Shown: positions 36,613-46,261 of the stretch, piece by piece | Layout: the number at the start of each line of letters is the position of its first letter | How positions within the stretch are numbered: position 1 is the first letter of the stretch | Source of the DNA: CAYUVH01 sp964448135 | GTDB lineage: Bacteria > Verrucomicrobiota > Verrucomicrobiia > Limisphaerales > UBA8199 | DNA: 64,000 bases | Direction: 5' to 3' | NCBI GenBank assembly: GCA_964448135.1 | Contig: CAYUVH010000067.1 | Span: 1-64,000, forward strand | Notes under the pieces: model-generated | The model's input: the letters and a program-made list of their open reading frames with translations, nothing else | What the model was told of the DNA's origin: nothing | The model's database searches: none | Made by a program: the position numbers and the translations under genes

Positions 36613-37548
36613 TCAACCTTTGCGCCGCCGCCGGTACTCGCGGGGAGACATCCCCTGGATGGAGCGGAAAACCCGTGAAAAATAAAAGGGATCCTCGTAA
36701 CTGAGGCGGGCGGCGATGCTTTTGATGGGCCAGTCGGTGGTGTCCAACCACTGGCAGGCCTGGTGAATTCGCAACCGGGACATAAACTCCATGCACGAAC
36801 AGCCGTTTTCCTGGCCAAACAGCACGTTGAAATAGGATGGGGTGAGGCCGGCCAGATTGGCCAGGGTTTGCAAGCGCAATGGTTTGTCCAGGTGCTGCTT
36901 CATGTACGCGATGCACTGGGCGATCTTTTGCCTGGTATCCGGGGTGTTGCGCCAGTTTTCCCGCGCGCGCCAGATCATCAGGCTGATGAGATAACCGAGC
37001 ATCCGCGAAGCGTGCAGCATCTGGAACGGGGCGTAGCCATGCTCCAGCACATCCAGCAGATCCTCGAAAACCGCCAGCAATTGCGGGTCTTCGCCCAGCT
37101 TGAGCACCGCTTGCTCAAGCTGAACTCCCAACTCGGGAAGCAACAGGCGGACATCCTCGCCCGTCACATGAAACCACAGGATGGTCCACGGCCGGGCATC
37201 GTCCGCCCCATAAGCATGCGGCTCGTTGGGGGGTATCACCAGCAGATCCCCCGGAACCACCTCGTGGCGCTGATTGCTTAACTCGCACCAACCCCGGCCC
37301 TTGGTACAGTAAATAAATATGGCTTGATCGACCCCCTTTTCGCGCTGAAACCAGTGGCCGTGGGCCATGGGAAAAAACCCGATGTCCGTCGGGATCAGCC
37401 GACCGATGAGGGGCATTTTGAGCAACTGTGTGACTACATTGTGCGGCAAGACCACAATGCGTTGCCCCGCAAACCCTTCCGCACGGTGGGTCGAATCGGA
37501 ATGGCTTCTTTTGGAAAAAGCTTCGGGCATTGCGATCATCCCGGCCAA
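36613..37548 (-). CDS. AraC-family transcriptional regulator
   Basis: The protein has 311 residues. The N-terminal sensing part (~50-190) is a cupin with the block HEVVPGDLLVIPPNEPHAYG, typical of sugar-responsive AraC regulators. The C-terminal ~105 residues hold two helix-turn-helices: LRLQTLANLAGLTPSYFNVL and WPIKSIAARLSYEDPFYFSR, ending in the family signature FRSIQGMSPREYRRRRKG. Met6 or Met45 are alternative starts. Its gene lies 70 nt after the GH27 alpha-galactosidase gene on the same strand and 114 nt before the pseudopilin gene, so it may control the minus-strand glycosidase set and respond to a galactoside. Unlike the regulator at 9983-12310, it has no enzyme domain. Confidence 0.93.
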   Translation of the reverse strand: MAGMIAMPEAFSKRSHSDSTHRAEGFAGQRIVVLPHNVVTQLLKMPLIGRLIPTDIGFFPMAHGHWFQREKGVDQAIFIYCTKGRGWCELSNQRHEVVPGDLLVIPPNEPHAYGADDARPWTILWFHVTGEDVRLLLPELGVQLEQAVLKLGEDPQLLAVFEDLLDVLEHGYAPFQMLHASRMLGYLISLMIWRARENWRNTPDTRQKIAQCIAYMKQHLDKPLRLQTLANLAGLTPSYFNVLFGQENGCSCMEFMSRLRIHQACQWLDTTDWPIKSIAARLSYEDPFYFSRVFRSIQGMSPREYRRRRKG

Positions 37549-37618
37549 TCATAAACCCCAAAACCGATGGGCGGTCTTGGTGTTTCCAGAGATTGCGTTT
37601 GGTTTTTTGAGAAACCGC

Positions 37619-39580
37619 CTACTTTCGGGTCGTGATGCGAACCAGGAACACTCCGTGTCGGGGAATGGTTTTTGAAAGATGATTTTCGAATTCGCCTAAA
37701 TCAGCCTGGCGCCATAGATCACGAACTTGATGTTTCCCGGCAAGGTCCAGCGATCCCCACTCCGCCGTAACCTCCGCTTCCGTTTCCCCCTGGTTGGCCA
37801 GCCCCACCGCCACGCTGCCATCGGCCAGTTGCTTCACCATGATGAATCGGTCATCGTCCAGCCGGATCACCCGGGCGCACTCTCCGAGGGGATCCTGGTC
37901 CACCTCGATCACCTCCGGATTGCACAGCACATTCAGCGTGAATTCGTCCAACTGGGTCATGTCGCCGCTGTAAAAAAGCGGCGAGGCCATCAGACACCAA
38001 AGCGACATGAAGGAATACTGTTCCGTGGGTGTGAGCGGACAAGGCACCGGACCCTTGGAACTCCCGATGAATCCAATCTGGACATAATCCGGATCGTTCC
38101 AGGCCCCGGGTTTCTGCCAGTCGCGGTGCTCGCAGTTTTTCAGGGCGACCCCGAAAATGTTGTTCAATTCGTTCCCCAAGTCCCCGGAAGTCCGCCAGGA
38201 ATGGCCGCCCACCTCGGCGCCCCATTGCCAGACGTCGCCCATGCCATACTGGCAGAGATTGAAGACGAAATCCCGCCGCTGCTGTTTTAACAGATCGCCC
38301 ATCAGGACGTAGGGCTGCTTCATCTGCGCCAGGCTGGGCGGGTTGCTGGCGATCACGTTGTAGCTGCACCAGTCGTACTTCAGAAAATCAAAACCCCAAT
38401 CCGCAAACAGCTTCGCATCCTGCGCTTCGTGGCCGTAAGCGCCGGCGAAACCCGCGCAGGTCTTGCGGCCGGGCGACGTGTAAAGCCCGGCTTTCAACCC
38501 TTTCGCATGGATGTAATCCGCGAGCCCCATCATGTCCGGAAAGTATTTATTGGGCAGCAGTTCGCCGCGGGCATCGCGAAACGGCCCGTTGCGGAGCGGG
38601 TCTTTGTTTTTTTCCGCGTTCATCCAGCAATCGTCAATGTTCACATATTCGTAACCCACGTCCGCCATCCCGCTGCGGACCATGGTATCGGCGGCTTCGC
38701 GCATGAGCTTGTCGCTCACGTTGTCGTAATAGGCATACCAGTCGTTGAATCCCATGGACGGGGTCAGCGAGAGTTTATCCCCGCTCACGATTTTGAATTC
38801 GCGCTGATCGGTCCCGCGCGAGTTCTTTGCATGCAAAACGACCCGGTACTCGCCCCGCGGAGGAGTGGTCCCGGATAGGATGCCTTTCTCCGCATCCAGC
38901 TTCAGGCCCGTCGGGAGATTTTCGGCGGTGAAGATCATCGGGCGTTCGCCCTGCGCTGGGATGCGATGGAGGAAAGGATTTCCCGGGCGCGCGCCGTAAA
39001 TCTTCGGGCCGTTCAACCGCGGGGCGGGACCGGGTTTGGGCGTCAGCACATATGCCGGTTCCGGCTTGGGCACGAACGCCGCCGGCTTGTCGCCGTTGAC
39101 CACAAAACGCGCGTTTGCCCAGTCCGCGTGGTCAAAAGTGCCGCCGTCGCCGGCATCGGTGACTTTCAAGGTCAGCAGTTTCACCCCGTGCAAATCCACA
39201 TCCACTTCCTTCGGCGGGGTGTTGGAACGCATCACACCGGAGTCAAAAACCTTCTTGCGATCGGCCAGCACCTGGAAGACTACCGAGCCGGGTCCGTTGG
39301 CGGAATCGTCCAAGCCCACCGTGGCCTGAAAACGCTCCGCGCCGTTGACCGAAACGTGGTAGGTGCCCATGGCGTGCGTGCCCACCCCCCGCTCGAATTT
39401 TTGTCCGAGCAAAGACAGCGGCTTCTTGCTCACGGACAGTTTGGCCTGTGGTTTGCCCCATCCCTGCTGCATGGACGAAAGCTCGAGCTCGTCGAGCCAG
39501 ACCGTCTCCGCACCGCGGGAATCTAAAACGCTTCCCACCAGAAACAGGACGCAGAAGAATTTGCCAGAATTGGAATTCAT
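37619..39580 (-). CDS. Secreted GH27 alpha-galactosidase with N-terminal NPCBM domain
   Basis: The protein has 653 residues, with a signal peptide at ~1-23 (FFCVLFLVGSVL core). Residues ~25-165 form an NPCBM-type carbohydrate-binding domain (GVGTHAMGTYHVSVNG, FQATVGLDDSANG). Residues ~185-268 are a putative Ig linker (LPTGLKLDAEKGILSGTTPP). The GH27 barrel spans ~272-560: TPSMGFNDWYAYY, YVNIDDCWM, nucleophile D403 in FLKYDWCSYN and acid/base D467 in HSWRTSGDLGNE, then WNDPDYVQIG. The C-terminal ~90 residues are the anti-parallel beta domain (DDDRFIMVKQLADGSVAVGL). It should release terminal alpha-galactose from side chains of plant or microbial polysaccharides. An AraC regulator gene follows on the same strand. 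Confidence 0.94.
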   Translation of the reverse strand: MNSNSGKFFCVLFLVGSVLDSRGAETVWLDELELSSMQQGWGKPQAKLSVSKKPLSLLGQKFERGVGTHAMGTYHVSVNGAERFQATVGLDDSANGPGSVVFQVLADRKKVFDSGVMRSNTPPKEVDVDLHGVKLLTLKVTDAGDGGTFDHADWANARFVVNGDKPAAFVPKPEPAYVLTPKPGPAPRLNGPKIYGARPGNPFLHRIPAQGERPMIFTAENLPTGLKLDAEKGILSGTTPPRGEYRVVLHAKNSRGTDQREFKIVSGDKLSLTPSMGFNDWYAYYDNVSDKLMREAADTMVRSGMADVGYEYVNIDDCWMNAEKNKDPLRNGPFRDARGELLPNKYFPDMMGLADYIHAKGLKAGLYTSPGRKTCAGFAGAYGHEAQDAKLFADWGFDFLKYDWCSYNVIASNPPSLAQMKQPYVLMGDLLKQQRRDFVFNLCQYGMGDVWQWGAEVGGHSWRTSGDLGNELNNIFGVALKNCEHRDWQKPGAWNDPDYVQIGFIGSSKGPVPCPLTPTEQYSFMSLWCLMASPLFYSGDMTQLDEFTLNVLCNPEVIEVDQDPLGECARVIRLDDDRFIMVKQLADGSVAVGLANQGETEAEVTAEWGSLDLAGKHQVRDLWRQADLGEFENHLSKTIPRHGVFLVRITTRK

Positions 39581-39826
39581 AGCTTCTTTCGAATTGAGTC
39601 TAAGATCTGAGTCGTCTGTCTGCGCGGCGGCTCAGGCTGCCCCCATTGTGGCCGGGCCGCCTGCCGACAGAATGGAGCATCCGGCGAAAAACATGGAGAA
39701 TTTCTTGATGCGATAGACCGGAGTTGATTATCCGCGTCCCTCGGAACCATGCTGCCTTCATTCGCGCCGCGACTCGCTGCGCCCGGACCGCGTTGCCGCC
39801 GCATGCCCGGTTGGGTCAACAACACG

Positions 39827-42800
39827 ATGGCAAATCTAAATACATCCGTCACCGTTCGTCGCGGCTCGCTTTTGCTTCCCACCTGGCTCCCCGCGCCGCC
39901 GGACAAAAACCCGATGTTTCTCGAAAAGCGGGTCTACCAGGGGAGCAGCGGCAAGGTTTATCCCCTCCCCTTCACCGATCGCATCGCCGAACGCCCGGTG
40001 AGCCGCCGGTGGCGGGCCATCTGGATTGAAAACCGTTTTCTGAAGGTCCTGATTCTTCCCGAGCTCGGCGGACGCATTCATGCCATCTTCGACAAGACCA
40101 GTGGCTGCGACCTCATCTACAATCAGCACGTCATCAAGCCCGCCCTCGTGGGGCTGGCGGGACCGTGGATTTCCGGCGGCATTGAGTTCAACTGGCCCCA
40201 GCACCATCGGCCCGCGACTTTTCTCCCCGTGGATTATGAAGGCGAACGCCACGCCGACGGCTCGACCACCATCTGGTGCAGCGATCACGATCCCCTCGCG
40301 CGGATGAAGGGCATGCACGGCGTCTGCCTGCACCCGGACCGGGCCTGGGTGGAGCTGAAAGTCCGGGCCTACAACCGCACCCCCCTGGCCCAGACATTTC
40401 TTTGGTGGGCCAATGTGGCCACCCGCGTGCATGAGTCCTACCAAAGCTTTTTTCCACCTGACGTCTATTACGTGGCCGATCACGCGCGCCGCTCGATGAG
40501 CGAATATCCCCTCGCGCAGGGAAGTTATTACGGCGTGAACTATGGCGCGCGTGGGCGTCGGGGGATTCCGGCCGGGGAAATCCCTTCGCAATTCGTGCCC
40601 CCTCACGCCGGCGGCCAGGCTCCCGTGGCTTACGCGGCCAATGACCTTTCTTTCTACGCGAACATCCCGACGCCTTGCAGCTACATGTGCATGGGAAGCC
40701 GCGAAGACTTCTTCGGCGGCTATGACCACGCGGCGCAAGTCGGCATCATTCACGTCGCCAACCACCACGTCTCGCCCGGCAAGAAACAGTGGACTTGGGG
40801 AAATCATGATTTTGGCTATGCCTGGGACCGCAACCTGACGGAACACGACCGCCAGGGTGAGTACGGGCCTTACATCGAAATCATGGCGGGGGTCTACACG
40901 GATAATCAGCCCGATTTCAGTTTTCTACAACCGGGTGAGACAAAGACCTGGAGCCAGTATTGGTATCCGATCCATAAAATCGGACCCGCGCAGCACGCAA
41001 ATCTGCAGGCGGCCTTGAGCCTGTCGCTGGGCCGCCGCGAAATTTCCCTCGGCGTGGCAGTGACTCGCGAAGTTCCCCGCGCGATCATCCGCTTTGAACG
41101 CGTGGGAGCTGCCACCCGCGCGGAATGGAGAGCGAATCTGTCGCCCGGCCAACCCTTTCTGCTCAAAATTCCGCAGCCAGCCCAGCCTTGGACCGCCGGC
41201 CGCATGGTCGTCCGTGTTCTGGAAGACCGCGGCCGGGAGATCCTCACTTACCGCCCGCAAGCGCGAGTGGGCGGTAAAGTGCCCCCGGCTGCCACCGAAC
41301 CTTTGGCGCCGCGCCAGATCGCCAGCGCTGACGAACTGTACGTCACTGGTTTGCATCTGGATCAGTACCGGCACGCCACGCGGTGTCCGACGCTTTACTG
41401 GCGGGAAGCATTGCGCCGCGACCCGCTGGATTCCCGTTGCAACACCGCTCTCGGGCTCTGGCATTTCAAGCGCGGGGAATTCGCGCTCGCGGAAAAGCAC
41501 TTCCGGACCGCCATTCAACGGCTGACCCGGCGCAACGCGAATCCGGCCGACGGAGAACCGTTCTACCATCTCGGATTGACGCTCCGTCAGTTGGGGCGCG
41601 ACGACGATGCCTATGCGGCTCTCTACAAGGCGACCTGGAATCAAGCCTGGGCTGCCGCCGGTTACCACGCCCTCGCGGAACTGGATTGCCGCCGCGGCGA
41701 CTTTGCCACGGCGCTGGAGCACTTGAATCGCTCCCTGCGTCTCGATACCGACAACCTTCGCGCGCGAAACTTGAAAACCGTCGTTTTGCAAAAACTTGGC
41801 CGCGCCCGCGAAGCCGCGACGCTGCTGCGCGAAACCCTCGCGCTGGATCCGCTCGATTGGTGGGCGCGAAGTTTAAAAGGGTTGGCGCTTGCGTGTGATC
41901 TCCAGACTCGGCTTGATCTGGCGCACGATTGCGCCCGGGCGGGACTTTATCTCGAAGGCATCCAAATGCTCGGTTCTTCCCACGCGAAACGGGGGGAACT
42001 GCCCGATCAAAGCTGGGGCGCCGAACCGTTGGTGTACTACACCCTCGGCTGGCTCGAGCAAAAGCTTGGCCGAACCGCCGCCGCCCTGCGGCATTTCCGG
42101 CGGGCGGCCGCTACGCCGCCGGATTACTGCTTCCCCGCGCGACTCGAAGAAATCGCCATTCTCGAGTCGGTCATGGCCGCCAATCCGCGCGACTCCAAAG
42201 CCCCCTACTACCTGGGCAATTTGTTTTACGACCGGCGACGACACGCCGAAGCCATTCGCTTGTGGGAAAAATCCGCGAACCTCAACCGCCGCTTCTCCGT
42301 CGTCTGGCGAAACCTGGGCATCGGTTATTTTAACATCTTCAGGCACGCGCAGGCGGCCCGAACTGCTTATGACCGGGCCTTCCGGGCGAACCTTCGCGAC
42401 GCGCGTTTGTTGTATGAGCGGGATCAACTCTGGAAGCGGCTGGGCGAAAAACCGGCTCGCCGGTTGCGCGAGCTGGCGCGGCACCCGCACCTCGTGCGAC
42501 AAAGAGACGACCTCACCGTCGAGTTGTGCGCGCTGTACAATCAGACCGGGCGGCCTGAGCAGGCTTTGGCGCTCGTGAGCTCAAGAAATTTCCAACCCTG
42601 GGAGGGCGGAGAAGGCGGCCCGTTGGGACAGCACGTTCGTTCGCATCTCGCGCTGGGTTGCCGCGCGCTCGCCGCCGGCGACGCCACCCGCGCCAGCGAA
42701 TGCTTCCGGGCCGCCTTGACGGCCCCGCTGAATCTGGGCGAAGCGAAGCACCTGCTCGCCAACCAGAGTGACCTCCATTACTGGCTCGGCTGCGCCTTCG

Positions 42801-43231
42801 GAAAACTCGGCGATCCGGAACGAGCTCGCGCACACTGGCTTGCCGCCGCCACCTTCAAGGGCGATTTCCAGGAAATGAGCACGCGCGCTTTCAGCGAAAT
42901 GACTTATTACTCGGCGCGGTCGTGGGAGCAGCTCGGGCAGCGGGGAAAAGCAAAAAATCTTTTTCGCGCCCTGCTTCTTTATGCGGAAAAGCTCGCGAAA
43001 AGTCCGGCCAGGATCGATTATTTCGCCACCTCCCTGCCCGCCATGCTGTTGTTCAATGAGGATTTGAAATTCCGCCAGCAGACCACCGCCTTGTTCCTGC
43101 AGGCGCAGGCGCACTTCGGCTTGGGCAACACCCGGCCGGCAAAGGCATTACTGCGAACCGTCCTTCGGCGCGATCCCAACCATGCGCTGGCCGTTGATTT
43201 CGCCCGGCAAAACCACCGAACCATCCTGTGA
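39827..43231 (+). CDS. DUF5107 protein with C-terminal TPR array
   Basis: I place the start at ATG 39827 (1134 residues, MANLNTSVTVRRGSL); the frame opens at 39749, but its first 26 residues look non-coding. The N-terminal ~380 residues are DUF5107, a galactose-mutarotase-like beta-sandwich family: IWIENRFLKVLILPELGGRI, WISGGIEFNWPQHH and YGPYIEIMAGVYTDNQPDFS. The C-terminal ~650 residues are TPR-type helical hairpins (ALGLWHFKRGEFALAEKHF, AYYLGNLFYDRRRH-like units, YDRAFRANLRDARLLYERDQ). There is no signal peptide, so it is cytoplasmic. DUF5107-TPR proteins often neighbour sugar transporters; a carbohydrate-processing or -sensing role is inferred. The downstream MFS gene overlaps by 4 nt. 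Confidence 0.88.
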   Translation: MANLNTSVTVRRGSLLLPTWLPAPPDKNPMFLEKRVYQGSSGKVYPLPFTDRIAERPVSRRWRAIWIENRFLKVLILPELGGRIHAIFDKTSGCDLIYNQHVIKPALVGLAGPWISGGIEFNWPQHHRPATFLPVDYEGERHADGSTTIWCSDHDPLARMKGMHGVCLHPDRAWVELKVRAYNRTPLAQTFLWWANVATRVHESYQSFFPPDVYYVADHARRSMSEYPLAQGSYYGVNYGARGRRGIPAGEIPSQFVPPHAGGQAPVAYAANDLSFYANIPTPCSYMCMGSREDFFGGYDHAAQVGIIHVANHHVSPGKKQWTWGNHDFGYAWDRNLTEHDRQGEYGPYIEIMAGVYTDNQPDFSFLQPGETKTWSQYWYPIHKIGPAQHANLQAALSLSLGRREISLGVAVTREVPRAIIRFERVGAATRAEWRANLSPGQPFLLKIPQPAQPWTAGRMVVRVLEDRGREILTYRPQARVGGKVPPAATEPLAPRQIASADELYVTGLHLDQYRHATRCPTLYWREALRRDPLDSRCNTALGLWHFKRGEFALAEKHFRTAIQRLTRRNANPADGEPFYHLGLTLRQLGRDDDAYAALYKATWNQAWAAAGYHALAELDCRRGDFATALEHLNRSLRLDTDNLRARNLKTVVLQKLGRAREAATLLRETLALDPLDWWARSLKGLALACDLQTRLDLAHDCARAGLYLEGIQMLGSSHAKRGELPDQSWGAEPLVYYTLGWLEQKLGRTAAALRHFRRAAATPPDYCFPARLEEIAILESVMAANPRDSKAPYYLGNLFYDRRRHAEAIRLWEKSANLNRRFSVVWRNLGIGYFNIFRHAQAARTAYDRAFRANLRDARLLYERDQLWKRLGEKPARRLRELARHPHLVRQRDDLTVELCALYNQTGRPEQALALVSSRNFQPWEGGEGGPLGQHVRSHLALGCRALAAGDATRASECFRAALTAPLNLGEAKHLLANQSDLHYWLGCAFGKLGDPERARAHWLAAATFKGDFQEMSTRAFSEMTYYSARSWEQLGQRGKAKNLFRALLLYAEKLAKSPARIDYFATSLPAMLLFNEDLKFRQQTTALFLQAQAHFGLGNTRPAKALLRTVLRRDPNHALAVDFARQNHRTIL

Positions 43232-44649
43232 TCACCACCCCCTCGAATCCCCGGACCCACATCCCGGCCGATTACAATCTCCGCTACGTGTGGCTCATCG
43301 CTTCCGTCGCGGCCATGGGTGGCTTGCTGTTCGGCTGGGATTGGGTCGTGGTGGGTGGGGCCAAGCCCTTCTTTCAAAGGTATTTTGAACTTACGAGCGA
43401 AAGGCAGATCGGGTGGGCCAACAGTTGCGCGCTGATCGGATGCTTGTTCGGGGCGTTGATGGCCGGAGGGCTGAGCGACAAATTTGGACGCAAACGGTTG
43501 CTGATTTTATCCGCCCTTCTTTTTGCCATCACCTCGCTGGGCAACGCCCTGGCTCATACCTTTTCCGTGTTCATCACCTGGCGCATCCTCGGCGGTGTGG
43601 CCATCGGCCTCGCCTCGAGCCTGTCGCCGATGTACATCTCGGAAATCGCCCCGGCCCAAATGCGCGGGAAGCTCGTTTCCATCAACCAGCTCACCGTCGT
43701 GGTGGGCATCCTCCTCGCGCAAGTGATCAATTGGGCGCTGGTGCGCGAACTCCCCGCGGGCGCAACCGACGAATTCATCAAGAGTTCCTGGTTTGGCCAG
43801 CAAGGCTGGCGCTGGATGTTCGGGCTAACCGCCGTGCCCTCGCTGTTTTTTCTCATCGCCATGTTTCTCGTTCCCGAGAGCCCCCGCTGGCTGGCCAAAA
43901 ACGGACGCTCCGGCGACGCGCGGCAACTATTGGCGAAAATCGGCGGCCACGATTACGCGAATGCCGCCATCGGCGAAATCAATTCCACGCTCTCGAGCGA
44001 GGAAATCCAACACGTGCGATTCGCCGACCTCCTCGAACCCCGGATGCGCAAAGTGCTCGTGCTGGGCATCGTGCTGGCGGTGTTCCAACAATGGTGCGGC
44101 ATTAATTCCATTTTCAACTACGCCGAGGAAATCTTCCGCGCCGCCGGCTACGATATCTCCACCGTGCTGAAGAATATCGCCTGGACCGGCTCGGTGAACC
44201 TGATTTTTACCATCGTGGCGCTGAACCTGGTGGATCGCGCTGGGCGGCGCCCGCTGATGCTATTTGGCGCCGCGGGCCTGGCGATCACCTACACGGTGAT
44301 GGGCTTTTGCTATGCCAGCCACGTCCAGGGCCTTCCGGTACTCCTGTTGGTATTGGTCGCGATCGGCGGCTATGCGATGTCGCTCGCGCCGGTGACCTGG
44401 GTGGTCATTTCGGAAATCTTTCCCAACCGCATCCGCGGCGCCGCAATGTCAGTGGCTGTGACCGCCCTTTGGATTGCGTGCTTCATCCTGACCTACACGT
44501 TTCCCCTGCTCAATGCGAAGCTGGGTCCGGCCGGCACCTTCTGGCTGTATGCGGGAATTTGCGTGGCGGGCTTCATCTTTATTTTCGCGAAACTCCCCGA
44601 GACGAAAGGCAAATCCCTCGAACAGATCGAACGCGAGCTCGTGGATTAG
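43228..44649 (+). CDS. MFS sugar porter (sugar:proton symporter type)
   Basis: This 473-residue inner-membrane protein has 12 expected helices and begins at GTG 43228 inside a GTGA overlap with the DUF5107 stop codon. Signatures of the sugar-porter family are all present: motif A-like GGLSDKFGRKRLL after helix 2, RILGGVAIGLASSLSPMYISE, PESPRWLAKNGR at the start of the central loop, QQWCGINSIFNYAEEIF in helix 7, DRAGRRPLM and the C-terminal PETKGKSLEQIE. These transporters bring in hexoses or pentoses with protons. Coupling to the DUF5107 gene suggests that the imported sugar is the substrate or signal of that protein. Confidence 0.95.
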   Translation: MITTPSNPRTHIPADYNLRYVWLIASVAAMGGLLFGWDWVVVGGAKPFFQRYFELTSERQIGWANSCALIGCLFGALMAGGLSDKFGRKRLLILSALLFAITSLGNALAHTFSVFITWRILGGVAIGLASSLSPMYISEIAPAQMRGKLVSINQLTVVVGILLAQVINWALVRELPAGATDEFIKSSWFGQQGWRWMFGLTAVPSLFFLIAMFLVPESPRWLAKNGRSGDARQLLAKIGGHDYANAAIGEINSTLSSEEIQHVRFADLLEPRMRKVLVLGIVLAVFQQWCGINSIFNYAEEIFRAAGYDISTVLKNIAWTGSVNLIFTIVALNLVDRAGRRPLMLFGAAGLAITYTVMGFCYASHVQGLPVLLLVLVAIGGYAMSLAPVTWVVISEIFPNRIRGAAMSVAVTALWIACFILTYTFPLLNAKLGPAGTFWLYAGICVAGFIFIFAKLPETKGKSLEQIERELVD

Positions 44650-44753
44650 CTTGCTCGTGGTCCCCGGCGAATGAAGCCCGTGGGGTGGGAACGCACTCAC
44701 GGCGCAAACTCATTTTTGTGTGCTCTCGCCATCCGGCCCGCTAAAATCCCGGC

Positions 44754-46190
44754 GTGCCCGAAAAGTCCAATTCTCCCGGCGTGCCGCTGAACCGCTTTGA
44801 GGCGCTCGATGCGTTGCGCGGACTGGCCATCCTCGGGATGGTTCTCTCCGGCAACCTTCCCTTTGGCACAAAAAGTCTTCCGGCGTGGATGTACCATGCG
44901 CAGTGCCCGCCACCGAGCCACGAATTCGTGGACAACCTGCCTGGCATCACCTGGGTGGATCTGGTCTTCCCCATCTTTCTATTTTCGCTCGGCGCGGCCA
45001 TTCCGCTCGCGTTAAACCGGCGCGTCGAGGCGGGCGCGGGCAAATCACAGATCGCGTTGTTCATCGCCGAACGCGGTCTGCTGCTGGCTTTCTTCGCGCT
45101 GTACGTGGACGCAATCCGCCCCGGCGTCATTTTGGATCCGCCCAGGACCTGGACCTGGCTCGTCGGACTGCTCGGCTTCCTTTTGCTTTTTCCGATTCTC
45201 TCGCGGTTGCCGGCGAAGTGGCCGGCGGTTTACCGCTGGGGGATTCGCGCGGCGGGATGGCTGGGCGCGATTGCCCTGCTGTCCACGCTCAGATATCCCA
45301 ACGGCAGCGGGTTCTCCCTCGGCCGCTCAGACATCATCATCGTGGTCCTGGCCAACGTCGCGGTGTTCGGCACCCTCCTTTGGTGGCTCACGCGCGCGAA
45401 CCTCCTGCTGCGCCTCGGCGTTCTGGCCATTTTGTTCGCGGTGCGGCTTTCCAATCGGCCACATCCGTTCGAAGGCTGGGTGCACGACGTCTGGCAATGG
45501 TCGCCCGCCCCCTGGATCTACCAGCTCTATTACCTGCAATATCTCTTCATCGTCGTCCCCGGCACCATTGCCGGCGATTTGATAGTGCAATGGCAGAAGA
45601 CGCCGACCCTGGCCTCCTCCAACTCCTGGTCTGCCGCGAAAATGGCGACCCTCGCAGCTCTCATGCTCGCGCTCGTTGTTGAAATGCTGATCGGTCTGAA
45701 ATGTCGCTGGGTGGCCGGCACGGTGCTGCTCACCGCAGCCTTGTGCGCCCTTGGTTACAGCTTGATGGCCAGACCGGTCACTCCACGGGAACAACTGTTC
45801 AAGAAATTGTTTTCGTGGGCCATCTTCTGGCTCGCCCTCGGGCTTTGTTTCGAACCTTACGAAGGCGGCATCAAAAAGGATCATCCCACGCTGAGCTATT
45901 ATTTCGTGACCTCCGGCCTGGCGATCTGCCTACTGATTGCATTCACCATCGCCTTGGATCGCTATCGGCGCGGGTTCCGGCTGCTCATCGACAACGGCCA
46001 GAATCCCATGCTTGCCTACGCGGGCATCAACAACCTGGTTCATCCCCTGCTCGCGCTGACCGGGATCACCACGCTGCTGGGTACCATGACCGCGCCCTGG
46101 CTGGGATTTCTCCGCGGAGTCATCATCACCTTGCTGCTCGCCCTCGCGGTGAGCGCCTTCACCCGGGCCAGGATCCTCTGGCGCTCCTAG
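44754..46190 (+). CDS. DUF5009-family membrane protein (heparan-glucosaminide acetyltransferase-like)
   Basis: The protein has 478 residues starting at GTG 44754. The N-terminal signature RFEALDALRGLAILGMVLSG and the following TWVDLVFPIFLFSLGAAIPL are typical of the DUF5009/COG4299 family, related to the lysosomal acyltransferase that moves acetyl groups across the membrane onto glucosamine. There are about ten to twelve hydrophobic helices, and the C-terminal AYAGINNLVHPLLALTGI block is conserved. Function in bacteria is unproven; transmembrane acylation of a sugar is a homology-based suggestion, in keeping with the amino-sugar enzymes elsewhere in the window. It ends 14 nt before a bidirectional-looking hairpin. 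Confidence 0.85.
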   Translation: MPEKSNSPGVPLNRFEALDALRGLAILGMVLSGNLPFGTKSLPAWMYHAQCPPPSHEFVDNLPGITWVDLVFPIFLFSLGAAIPLALNRRVEAGAGKSQIALFIAERGLLLAFFALYVDAIRPGVILDPPRTWTWLVGLLGFLLLFPILSRLPAKWPAVYRWGIRAAGWLGAIALLSTLRYPNGSGFSLGRSDIIIVVLANVAVFGTLLWWLTRANLLLRLGVLAILFAVRLSNRPHPFEGWVHDVWQWSPAPWIYQLYYLQYLFIVVPGTIAGDLIVQWQKTPTLASSNSWSAAKMATLAALMLALVVEMLIGLKCRWVAGTVLLTAALCALGYSLMARPVTPREQLFKKLFSWAIFWLALGLCFEPYEGGIKKDHPTLSYYFVTSGLAICLLIAFTIALDRYRRGFRLLIDNGQNPMLAYAGINNLVHPLLALTGITTLLGTMTAPWLGFLRGVIITLLLALAVSAFTRARILWRS

Positions 46191-46198
46191 CTCAGGAC

Positions 46199-46238
46199 AA
46201 AAAAGTGCCCGCCGTCGGGAAGTTCGAACGGCGGGCAC
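46199..46238 (-). terminator. Intrinsic terminator of the 46262-50119 gene
   Basis: GTGCCCGCCGT (46205-46215) and ACGGCGGGCAC (46228-46238) form a perfect 11-bp stem with a 12-base loop. Read on the minus strand, it is followed at once by six T residues (46204-46199), a classical rho-independent terminator 23 nt after the giant gene. It may also slow transcription arriving from the plus-strand DUF5009 gene. Confidence 0.85.
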
Positions 46239-46261
46239 GCTTTGCCTGCAGACGGGAAACT

